From Hybos culiciformis (taxonomy: Eukaryota > Arthropoda > Insecta > Diptera > Hybotidae), in contig OZ023275.1 in the NCBI GenBank assembly GCA_964007475.1, positions 38,559,381 to 38,623,380 of the forward strand: DNA of 64,000 bases. Reading direction: 5' to 3'. Below, piece after piece: positions 51,016 to 61,400 of the stretch. The position numbers and the translations under genes were made by a program. Numbering within the stretch: position 1 is the first letter of the stretch; the number at the start of each line of letters is the position of its first letter. Under the pieces are notes generated by a model. That model was given only the letters and a program-made list of their open reading frames with translations, did not search any database and was not told the DNA's origin.

Positions 51016-54000
51016 TTTTCGTTCTCAAATGAAATTTCTTATTATTTTTAAAAATTAAAGGCAAAGAGAATTTGTTAATTTAAATCTATAGAAAATTCTG
51101 TGAATATTTGAAACACGTATAAATTCTCTCTAAAAACACATTCTTTATATAGAGAATAAGAGAGAAAAAAACAATTGGTTTACTTTGAAAAAAGTTAATA
51201 AATTCCCAAAAGATTAAATTCAGAATTCAAAATGAATAATACTAATACTTAAGCTATATTTTTATTAATAGTGAGCTTCTTTAAATAGACGAATGTCCTT
51301 AAGAATCTATTATATATATGCTATATATTTTCTGTCTGATAGGGATTTGAAGTTTCGCAAAACAAAAATTCCATTTAGAATAATTTTGATGCTTTTATAA
51401 TTGCAGTTTAGTCTGAAACATGGTATTTTGAAGTGAAATGAAACTAAATTAGCAATCAGGAATATATTGTTTCGAATAATGTGTGATGTGAAGCTAATAA
51501 AAATACAAAAAAAAAAAAGAAGCTTATAGAACATAAAACTCCACAAATTTTGTTATAAAAATTATGAATTTGAAAAGTAAAAAATCATAATCGATATTAT
51601 TCGAAATAAATGGACAATCTTTAAAAATATAAGAAATAGTTATCTTTTTCGGAAACATACGGAAATATACGTATTCACAAATTTTGCATGAAATTTTCTA
51701 CTTTTCAATTAATCAAATTCGATTCAACAAAGACAAGCAATATTTCATAAAACATACATAAAAAAAAAAAAAAAATTAAAATTAAAAATAATTAAAAAAA
51801 ATTAAAAAAAAAAAACGTATAAAATTGTGGAAAATTTTTTTTTATAAATATTTTTATTTGTTTTCTTTATTCTTGAAAAATAAGAAAAACTATTTAAAAT
51901 AAACAGAGAAGAAATTTTTTTTTTTTTTTTCTTTATTTTTGTTGTCCTATAATTTTTTTTTTTAATTTATAATATTCTTAATAATTCTTATAAATTAAAT
52001 ATATTATTAAATATACTTATTTTTAAAATTTTTTTTTTTTTAATTTTAATTCAATAGTTATTTTTATAAATTGGGTTTTAATACTAAAAAAATCTTAATA
52101 AATTAATAATTGTTATAAAATAAAAATTACAAAAAAAGAACCTAAAATTTATATTTACATTATATTTTGAAAATATTTATATATTTAATTGGGTGTATTT
52201 ACTTTTTTTTTTCATTTTTTTTTTTTAATAAATATTGCTGTCAATTTTTTTTATTTATTTATTTTTTTTTTTTTCTTTGAAGAATTAATTTTGAATACAA
52301 ATTATCGAAAGGAAAATTACATTTATTAAAAAAAACTTTTTTAAGAAAAAAATTTCATTAAGGTTAAGAAAACAAATTTTGAGAATAATATTGAACTTGC
52401 TACCCAAACAAGTTGTCTGAAGAGAAATAATTGTGTATTCGAAATATGGAACACTTTTAAAGTTATTGCTAAAAACTAAAATTATTAACTGAGAAATGTA
52501 GTAGTCAAAATTGACACAAAGGCCGTGGCACTACTTTTAGTTATGATTAATCATAAAAAAGATTTGAAGAGAGGTAAACACATACTTGCGTTGTTATCGA
52601 ACTCAACCTGAAAAATTAAATTCGAAAGATAATTCATTAAATAATAATATTGAATTAAATATTAAGGATAAAAAACAAAAATAAAGAATCTTATTTTCAA
52701 ATTTTTATTTGAACCTTAATGAAATTTACCTCTATAGTGAATTTTCTATAATACGTATTATTATGTCCATCTTATTTTTCTTTTCTCTTTTGCTTTTTTG
52801 CATAAGAATTTCATAATTTTTCTTTTCATCAGTTCTTTAATCTTAATTTAAACACAGCAAATTATCTCCATTGTTGTTAAATAATTCATCATTATACATT
52901 CAATTTTTTTTTTTATTATAATTAATTTATTAAATCTGTATCACTACTATACATATATATTTATATATATAATTTTTAACTTTTGCTATAAATTAATAGT
53001 TTATTATAATAATAATCTAATAACTATACATTAAACTTTTAATTTCTGTAAATTATTTATTAAGCAGTTTTTTTTTATATTTATTTATCTTCAATAAATC
53101 GCGTAACTATCAAATAAAATTATTATATTTTGCATTATTTTTAATTCATTGAATTACAGTGAAATTTCAAATGATATACGCAGTTGAATAATTTTCTATA
53201 ACACATTTAGTTTGTGTGAACGATTTTTTATGCAAAAATTTCCAATTGTAATAAAAATTGTTCTATTCAAAATTTTTATAAGCAAAAACATTAATTTTAA
53301 CATAATATGTCGTATTTGTTACGTATGCATGTTCTAAAATTTTTTTTTGTTTGTGTCCCAGAAATAATTTAAATTAAAATATTTTTATTGATTTAAATTA
53401 ATTATAGCTCAAAAAAGTGTGTCAAGAAGATTTTTACGAGTTTAATTTTTTTTATCATTGAAAAAAATTTCGATAACTGAAATTATATTATATATTATGA
53501 CCTTATATATTTTTATCTCACAAATAACCACATTTATTCAGCGACTCTTCATTATCTTAACATTTCGAAAAGACGTACTAAATGAACAATGTTTAAAATT
53601 ATAAAATTTACATAAAAATAATAGTTAAAAAGTAAATTTACTATTTATTCAAACCCAATTCGAGCTAAAAGAATGAGAACAAAAGTTTTCGCTTTAAATA
53701 TTATATTTAAAAAAAATGCCTAAAACGTTTTTCATTTTGAATAGAAACATTATACGTATCTAGTGACAGATATAACAAATTGGAAACTTTTACAATAGGC
53801 CATATAAATTCTGCTTTATCACTTTCTCCAATCATTTGAATTAGATAGCAATATGATTTTTTAAAATGTTATCACAATATAACAAAAATAGTCAAAAAAT
53901 TTTATCCAAATAAAATTTTTACTTCATTTCTAGAATAGGGCGCAGGAATTTTCTTCCGTAATTCTTTAAAAAAAGTCGCGCTATGCTCTCTGTTCAATCT

Positions 54001-54019
54001 CATTAAATCTGTCAGATTT

Positions 54020-54025
54020 TTTATT
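54020..54025 (-). terminator. Candidate poly(A) signal of Tlk
   Basis: On the minus strand AATAAA occurs about 50 bases past the Tlk stop codon. The motif is common by chance here, so the true 3' end may lie further on. Confidence 0.4.
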
Positions 54026-54077
54026 TATATTTTAAATTCTGTGTTTATGAGTTGGAGTTTCGTCTAGTCAAAGAAAG

Positions 54078-54326
54078 CTAGGATGAACTCGATTGATTCA
54101 AATTGCCAAACATTCCAGTTGAAAATGATGTTTGTCCAACATTTGACTGTTGTTGCTGAGAAGAAGATTGTTGCTGTTGTTGCTGCTGCTGTTGTTGTTG
54201 CTGTTGCTGAGACATTGATTGTCTTCCGTGCTTCGGAATTGGTGGTTGTAGATATTCTGATCTAGCCAGTGCAAAGACATCTAAGCGATCTTCTTTACGA
54301 TATGCTAAACAGCCACGAATAAAGCT
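54078..54326 (-). CDS. Tlk: Tlk coding exon 7, C-lobe end and poly-Gln tail
   Basis: Residues 1001-1082 begin [17 protein letters not shown], the conserved end of the kinase fold. A poly-Gln run from a CAG/CAA repeat and a Ser/Gln-rich tail follow, ending NQSSSS and TAG at 54080-54078. Confidence 0.95.
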   Translation of the reverse strand, partial: SFIRGCLAYRKEDRLDVFALARSEYLQPPIPKHGRQSMSQQQQQQQQQQQQQQSSSQQQQSNVGQTSFSTGMFGNLNQSSSS

Positions 54327-57300
54327 CTACAATTAAAAAAAAATGATTGAAATGCATAATCAATAAAAGGTTAAATAACTTTACTAGAGTTTCTGCAATG
54401 AAAATTTTGATGGGGAACAAAAATTTTATGAATATTTTAATTTACCTTAGCTTCATTTGATACTGTTGGTTTATTTGAAAATTGTACTTCTGTGGCTTTC
54501 AATATTGTATTTTCTTCTAAAATAGTTGCTTGCGATTGATTATGTCCAAAAGGTTTTTTGCCATATAAGCATTGGTAAAATATAACCCCAACACTCCAAA
54601 CATCTACTTTCGATGAAATTTTTGGTGGATTTTTACCAACAACAAAGCATTCGGGTGGTAAATACCTGATAAAAATAATAAAATAATTATACTTATGAAA
54701 TTAATAAAAATTATAAATACCATAAATTGAAACTCACCAGTACGTTCCAGCTCCTTGTGATGTCAAATCCATTCCATGATCAGGATTATAATTCTCTTCG
54801 TCCATAACTTTAGATAGTCCAAAATCGGTTATTTTTATTTCGCCACAAACATTTCCTTCCGTTAATAAAATATTTCCTGGTTTTAAATCGTAATGAATAA
54901 CTGGAGGCTTTATTTCATTTAAATATTTAAGGGCAGAAACAACCTAAATAAATAAATAAATAAAATATATATTAAAAAAAATTTTAATCTGTTTTCAAGA
55001 AATAAATACATAAATATTGAGATTATATTTCAAGCAAAACCTAACATATATGTTCAAATGTTGAAAAATATGTGCAACGAATTAATGTTATTTAATAATT
55101 TACCAAAATATAAAAAAATGAGAATAAAATTAGAAGTTTTAATTAGTATTGTTGCTACAAATCATAAATATCTGCAATTTTTGACGGATTACTGCCCAAA
55201 ATAAAAATTTGAAGTTTGGATAATGATATTATACGCAATGCAGACATATGTTTGAAAATATTGCATAATATTTACAAATATCATATTTTATTCATCATAA
55301 CCACAACTTACCTGCATAATAATTGATCTAGCTTCGCGTTCTGGTATTGTTTTGTGTTGTTTTAAATAAAAATCTAAATCGTGGCCATCACAATATTCTA
55401 ATACAGTACAAAACGAATTTGCATCGATTTCGAAGACATCATACAATTTAACTACTCTAGGATGATCTAAAGCTTTGTGAATATTATATTCCCTTAATGC
55501 ATGTCTGAAAATTTAATTAAAATAATTACAATTTTAGTCAAAAAATAAATTTAATATTTTATATATTTTATATAAATAGTAGTTTCTATTCAATCAATTA
55601 ATTGCAAATAAGGTCATTTTTTGATTGCTAAGTTGTTAACATAAGGATTTGTTGAATTTGGAATCTAAAATATTCTTCATTGAGATTCAAACAGCCAAAT
55701 CGAAATTGTATTACAGAGATAGAACTTTTCATTCTTACCTCACGCAATTAAAAAAAATTATGTAATTATTCCTAGTTTGAATTGTTTTTATATTTTGAAA
55801 AAAAAAGAAGAAAGTTTATTAGCAATAACAACTTACTTTATGTAATTGGCTTTTTTATCTTCCTTCCAATCTTTGTTTAATTGATGAACTTTACACGCAA
55901 CATATCTTTGCTCTTTTAAATCAAATGCTTTGTGAACTTCGGAAAATCCTCCTTTACCAAGAAGCATTAACAATAAATATCTATCATTTAGGACAGGATG
56001 ATTATTGAATCGTGACTAAAAAATAATACCTTTGTTAAAATATAATTTATCAAATTTAAAATTATTTCCTACGATTCGCAAGAACTAATATTTGAAAATA
56101 TTACAATACAATTTAAAAATGTACGGACCTGATCTTCGTTTAATATCCTTTTCAGTTCTCGGATATGTAAATTTCTCTCACGCTCTAATTTTTCCATTTC
56201 TAATTGTAAATCTGCATCTTCCTTTTTTAAAGCATTTTGCCTTAACTTCAAAATTTCATCACATTCATAGTACTCTTGTGCGGTATATCCGCCACTTGAA
56301 GAGCTAACTGGATCTGGTTTTAGGAACGTTGAATCTGAACCACCACCGTTATGTAAATTAGAACTGCTTCCCGGATTAGAACTTGTTCCACCCGTTCCAC
56401 CGCCTCGTTCATTTCTATCTGTTCGATCACTTGTACTTCCTAATCCTGAATCACCTCGCACACTATTACCTCGATCGTTCACTCCTACACTTCCAACACT
56501 TACACTGCTTACGCTCGTACTAGATAATGAGTTACTTGAATTATTTCGTTTACCACGACCAGTTTCATTCAATGGTCGTTTTTTCATTAATAACTTCTTT
56601 TGTCGATCAATTTCTTCTCGTTCGGCTGAAATTTCTTCTTGTCGTCGAGCCAATTCTTGAAATGCATATCCGTCTGTCCAATTTTCTTGGAATGTAGCAC
56701 CAACACGCTGCGTAACAAATTGTCCCAATCTTAATCGGTTTTGCATACACTTTTGACGAGCTTCTTTCTTTTCAATATTGGATTTTTCTTTAAGCAATTT
56801 TTTTACAACATCAATACATTTATTAATTTGCGACTTATGTTGATCTATAGTTTTTTGATGGGCAGTTATTTGAAGTTTCTGTTCATCTGACAGACGCGTT
56901 GTATCGTCTAGTTTGGTTTTCATAATTTCAAAATCAGATTCTCTTTCTTGAATATCTAGATATGATAAATCGGTTTGAGTTGATTTTGTTATTAAAGTTG
57001 GAGCATTTTGTTGTTGCTGTACTAGTTGTGGAAATGTTGTATTAGTTGCTATTAGTTGGCTATTTACATTATTTTGCTGGGAATTTGTTTGCTGTTGAGA
57101 TGAAGATGACGGTTGTGACGATTGCTGTGTTTGCATTGGAGGTGGCGGAGGTGGTCCGCAATTACCAACTACTAGTTGATTTGTATTTGATGCAGTCGAT
57201 ACGACTGGAACGCCTAAAAAAATTAATTTAATAATTTGAAAATATTCTTCTACAAAATAAAGTACATATATCAATTAATATTAATTTACCTATCACTGGA

Positions 57301-58406
57301 CCACATGTCGGCGGCATAACTGACATTGGCGATTGGGGAGGAACCATATTGGAAGTCGGGCGACTATTCTTTGTTGTTGGATAATGAAATTCACCAGCAG
57401 ATGCTGTTCCAACCATTGCGGCTGGACTAGGTGGAAACATTGGATAACTTCCAGGAATTGTTGAGGGCGATTTTCCACCACCAGCATTATTATTACCGAT
57501 ACCAATGTTATTAACCGTTCCACTACCATTATTACCAACTCGAAGAGGACTATTTCCAGGATGTTTGTTAAAATAATCATTTATTTTTTTGCTGTCATTC
57601 AGCGGCATATGAAGCCGCGGATTTTTACTATTACTTATCGATGGCATTGTAATTCTACCGCTATTATCTTGTGTACCTAAATTTAAATTTGTTGTTGAAC
57701 CTAAAGCATTAACATTACTACCACTTCTGTCGACGACGCTAACACCACCGACACCACCGCCACCACTATCATCCGGTTGTGGCGGATGCTGAGCACGTCG
57801 CTTTCGTTTTTTCGCATCCGATGGTGTTCTTGGCATTTTCTCATGATGATGTAGTCGACTAGGTCCCGAACCAACGGTATTACCACTAACACCAACTGCA
57901 GCGGTACCACTACCAATAACCATATCGGCAGGTGTTAAATGGCTTATTGCTGTATTACCACTATTATTATTATTATTACCAACAATTGAATTAGTAACAC
58001 CACCTCCTAGGACAATGCCACTGGTTAAAGCCGCATGAACTTGTAATTCAGTATCTTTATCGCTGTGAGTTGAGCCAGTACTCATATTTGAATCGTGATT
58101 ACTTAAAATATTATGATGGTGTCCACCTGGATGTACAACAGATGGGGGCTGTGGTGGTGGAGGCTGTTGATGAATTTGATAATGTGCCTGCTGTTGTTGT
58201 GACTGTTGTAAGGTCTGTGGCTGTGGACCTTGTTGCGGATGTAAATGAAATTGTTGATGATGGACAATTTGCTGTTGTTGATTAGATGAAGGTTGTTGTT
58301 GAATTTGTTGTAAATGTTGTTGCTGAGTATATTGATGCTGATGATGTTGGTGATGAGTTATGGTTGTCGTAGTTTGGGCCATCTGCAATTGGGCGCCAGC
58401 GGACAT
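54078..58406 (-). CDS. Tlk: Tousled-like serine/threonine kinase (Tlk)
   Basis: Seven exons (58406-57290, 57213-56129, 56015-55837, 55504-55312, 54943-54738, 54665-54446, 54326-54078) join in frame to 1082 residues. Tlk is a nuclear kinase that phosphorylates the histone chaperone ASF1 in chromatin assembly and replication; this role is known for the family. Residues 1-110 are Gln/His-rich. A KKRKRR nuclear-localisation patch lies at 199-204 and a KINDYF motif at 274-279, like the KISDYF of vertebrate TLKs. Coiled coils span about 459-524, 555-584 and 683-734, around the family signature [14 protein letters not shown]...FQENWTDG (529-554). The kinase domain runs from about 747: glycine loop GKGGFSEV (754-761), VACK lysine 776, HYDLKPGN (875-882, Asp877), DFG Asp898 and PPE Glu932. 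A poly-Gln tail follows. All catalytic residues are intact. The start is the ATG at 58406; one or more untranslated leader exons are likely. Confidence 0.97.
54446..54665 (-). CDS. Tlk: Tlk coding exon 6, kinase C-lobe
   Basis: Residues 927-1000 run [27 protein letters not shown] and KPFGHNQSQ to TVSNEAK. The exon ends in phase 0 at AAG/GTAAAT. Confidence 0.97.
54738..54943 (-). CDS. Tlk: Tlk coding exon 5, catalytic and activation loops
   Basis: Residues 859-927 contain HYDLKPGN, the DFGLSK metal-binding motif and the TSQGAGTYW activation segment typical of TLKs. The donor is GTGAGT, in phase 2 within the Trp927 codon. Confidence 0.97.
55312..55504 (-). CDS. Tlk: Tlk coding exon 4, kinase N-lobe and hinge
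   Basis: Residues 794-858 hold [10 protein letters not shown] (helix C, Glu799), the hinge [15 protein letters not shown] and [10 protein letters not shown]. The exon lies between a TTTTCAG acceptor and a GTAAGT donor and ends in phase 0. Confidence 0.97.
55837..56015 (-). CDS. Tlk: Tlk coding exon 3, start of kinase domain
   Basis: Residues 735-794 run from [16 protein letters not shown] through the glycine-rich loop GKGGFSEV to the ATP-binding lysine of VACK (776). The donor is GTAAGT, in phase 2. Confidence 0.97.
56129..57213 (-). CDS. Tlk: Tlk coding exon 2 (residues 373-734)
   Basis: The exon follows a 76-bp intron ending TTTTTTTAG and begins by completing Gly373. It encodes poly-Pro and Gln-rich segments, the dimerising coiled coils and the highly conserved [14 protein letters not shown] region. 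A Ser/Gly-rich linker and a final charged helix ending NEDQ follow. It ends in phase 0 at CAG/GTCCGT. Confidence 0.95.
57290..58406 (-). CDS. Tlk: Tlk coding exon 1 (residues 1-372)
   Basis: The exon starts [11 protein letters not shown] and ends in phase 1 at the donor GTAAAT. It is rich in Gln/His at the start, then Gly/Ser/Asn-rich, with the basic KKRKRR patch and the KINDYF motif. The first ATG is preceded by TTTTAAG, which could itself be a weak 3' splice site. Confidence 0.9.
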
Positions 58407-61400
58407 CTTAAAATACAATGAGAAAAATTAAAATTAATTTTTTTTATTTAATTTTATTTAAATTTAGATTTATTAATTTAATATAATTATTTTTTACTAT
58501 TAATAAGAAAGTTTTAATCAGTAAGTTCGCGAGATTAAATAGTGTCTAAGATACATCGAAGTCATAGGTTCCTATTATTTTTAAATCTTCGTAGGTACCT
58601 ACTTTACTAAAAAAAAAAAAAAAAAAAGAATCATGGATAACAGTTGTGGTCGTGTCTGGTCCGCGGTGGATAATCTTCACTTACGCAAAGTATATCAATC
58701 AACAAACCAACCTGGGTACTATATGCCTGCACCTACCTCACCCAATCAATTTGAGACATAAATAAAAATAAAAATTGAAAAAAAATTCTGAAAAAAGAAA
58801 AAAAAATCTCTATTCTCTAAAAAAGGTAAAACAAAAAAAAAATTTAATTTTTTTCCCATTGAACTCACAATTTCAGTTTTTCAGATATTTTTTTATTGTC
58901 AAATTTGTAATTTAAGATTTCCATTATAAAAAAAAAAATTAATAAAAAAAACAATAAAAAAAAAATTAATTTATATTTTTTTTAATTTTTATTTAATTAA
59001 AATCATAAAACTGAATTAAGTAGACAATTATTATTATTATTATAATTTTTTTTTTTTTAATTTTTATGAAAAAAAAATCTAAAAATCAAAATATCCTGTC
59101 CTGTTTTTTTTTTTTCTCAGGAGGAGCACAAAAAAAAAATGTCTTCCGAAATTAAATTTTTTTTCTTCTTTTTATTTTCCTTAAAACTTAAAAAAAAATA
59201 AAATTTTGTATTTTTGTTCGTTTTTTCTTTTCTTTTTTTTTTTTCTTAATTTAATTTCTTTTTAATTTTTTTTTTTTAATTTTAGATTACAATTTAAAAG
59301 TTTTATATTTTTAATAATTTAATTTTATATTAAAAAAAAAAAAAATTTAATTTAGAAATTTTCTTAGAGAAAAAAAATTGCAAACTTAACTTTTTCTAAT
59401 TATTTTTTTTTTTTTTTAATAGGCCCAAGAAAAAAAAAGATTTGAAAGTGAAAAGTGTTGTCGCAATTATTTTTTTTTTATTTTTTTAGCTGACAGTTTC
59501 TATTAATGGAATTTTTTTTTTTTTAATTGATATTCAATTTTCGTAAATTAATTATTTTTTCGAATATTTAGATATTTATATTTTACAAGTGAGAAACTCC
59601 ATTAAATATCTAAAATCTAGTTTAATAAGAAAAATCAATTAAAACATAAAAAGAAAATAGTTCAACATCCATGTGTTTTCTAGCTAACAATATTTAAATG
59701 TTGGCAATACCAAAGAAGAGAGACAGATGGGATTAAATTAAAATAACATAAAAAAAAAATTGGGAAATTATCTTTTAAAGAAAGAGAAGTTACAAACAAA
59801 AAGTGAATTTTTTTTTTCCACATAAGAAGGGGAAATATTACCTTTAAAAAAAATGTACTAATTTTGTAGTGAATTCTACATAAAAAAAAAATGAATAAAA
59901 ATTCTGTACTGAGGTATTCGTCATCTTTAAGCAAAAAATCTTGATAAAATTCAACAGATATTATTAATTTTTTTTTAATTCAAATGGAAAGGAAAATAAG
60001 ATTAAACCTACTTATGTAAAGCTAGATTAGGTTGCAGAAATCTAAAATTATTAAAATTGTGAAGATATTCGATTGTCGAGATAATTCAAGAAATATTTTA
60101 CGTCGTCGTCGGTCGTTCACTTTTCATACAATTTAATTTTTTTACACGGCGGCAGACATAAAAGTAATGGAATTGCGTCAATACTCACTATTAGCAAAAT
60201 AATGTTAAAGAAAACTAATCTCAGCATAAAAAAGGGGTAAATTCATTTTATGAGACAAAAAAATTTATATAGGTATATATTATTAGAAAAAGATAAGTAT
60301 ATAATACAACAGCATGTAGTAGAGATAGAGAAAATATCCCTATGAAAATTTCCTTCCATGTTAAAAAATAATAACAGAACAAAAAAAAGCATAAAAAGAA
60401 AGAAAAGAAACAGACGAGACAAAATTATTGCCATAAAAGCATTTTCTTTTCAAACTAAAATAGATACAAATATTTAATGTACCTATGAACATAAATAATG
60501 TTGGTATGTAAGTACATATATATGATATATAGATTTATATATATTATATATAGATACAGAATAATACATAAGCATAATATAAGTTAATAAGTATAACTCT
60601 CAGTGTGTATCTAATATTGGATAGAATTTAAAGTTTGATAAATTTTTTTAAATCTTCTAAGTATAAAATCTTGTAGTTTCCATCCAAAATCCATTCTCAA
60701 GTCAAGTTCCACTTATGATGTAACGAAGATGAAGTTTTTTATTGATTTTATTTTGAAATTTTTAAGAAATTAATTATAATAGATGAAAAATTTTAAATAA
60801 TTTTCTTTTGAATAATTAAAAAAAAATAAATAAATTTTTCCAAATTATAATTTCAATGTTCATAAAATATTAGAAAGTATAATTTTGTTTAAATATTGTA
60901 GGAATTTCATTTAGGTTAAGAATGAAAAAAAAAAAATTGCAGCTGTCCTTATTTTCAATTTGATTCAGCACAAAAAAAACATCGCTATTTGTTTAAAATA
61001 TTAATGGTAGTAATTATTCTCACTATGTCGCAATCATTTCTTAAATGGGGATCTTAAAAAAAAATTATCATTTTATTTTTTTGTTATTTAGATATGTAAC
61101 TAACTGTTAATGGAGCTCGACAGGCTATTTATTTTTTTAATGCTCGTATAAGTCCAAATAAGTTCTTTTATGGAAATGAAAAATCAGAAAAGTTATGCGA
61201 AAAATTCGAGAAAAAGTGAAAGTACTTTTTCTATGGGATTTATGTATGAGGACTTATGAATAAAGATCAGGCTAGAACGAAGCAACGTTCGCGTCGTGAT
61301 CGATTTGTATCTAATCTATATATTTATTAAATGTTATTGTTTAATAAATGTATGTAATTTATAATAATTAAGCCCTCTTTCATTTTGTATTAAACTTAAC

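Larger units (their letters stand above)
48255..54019. other. Non-coding intergenic DNA with long T-rich tracts
   Basis: No exon is supported. The plus strand is strikingly T-rich at 50465-51015 and again around 51910-52290. A 15-bp tandem pair lies at 50302-50331 and a 13-bp pair at about 50052-50077. The distal end may include Tlk 3' untranslated sequence. Confidence 0.55.

Noticed and set aside
57293..58285. Val/Leu-rich and other alternative frames overlapping Tlk exon 1
   Set aside because: They are off-frame readings of CAA/CAC and Gly/Ser triplet repeats in the genuine Tlk frame.
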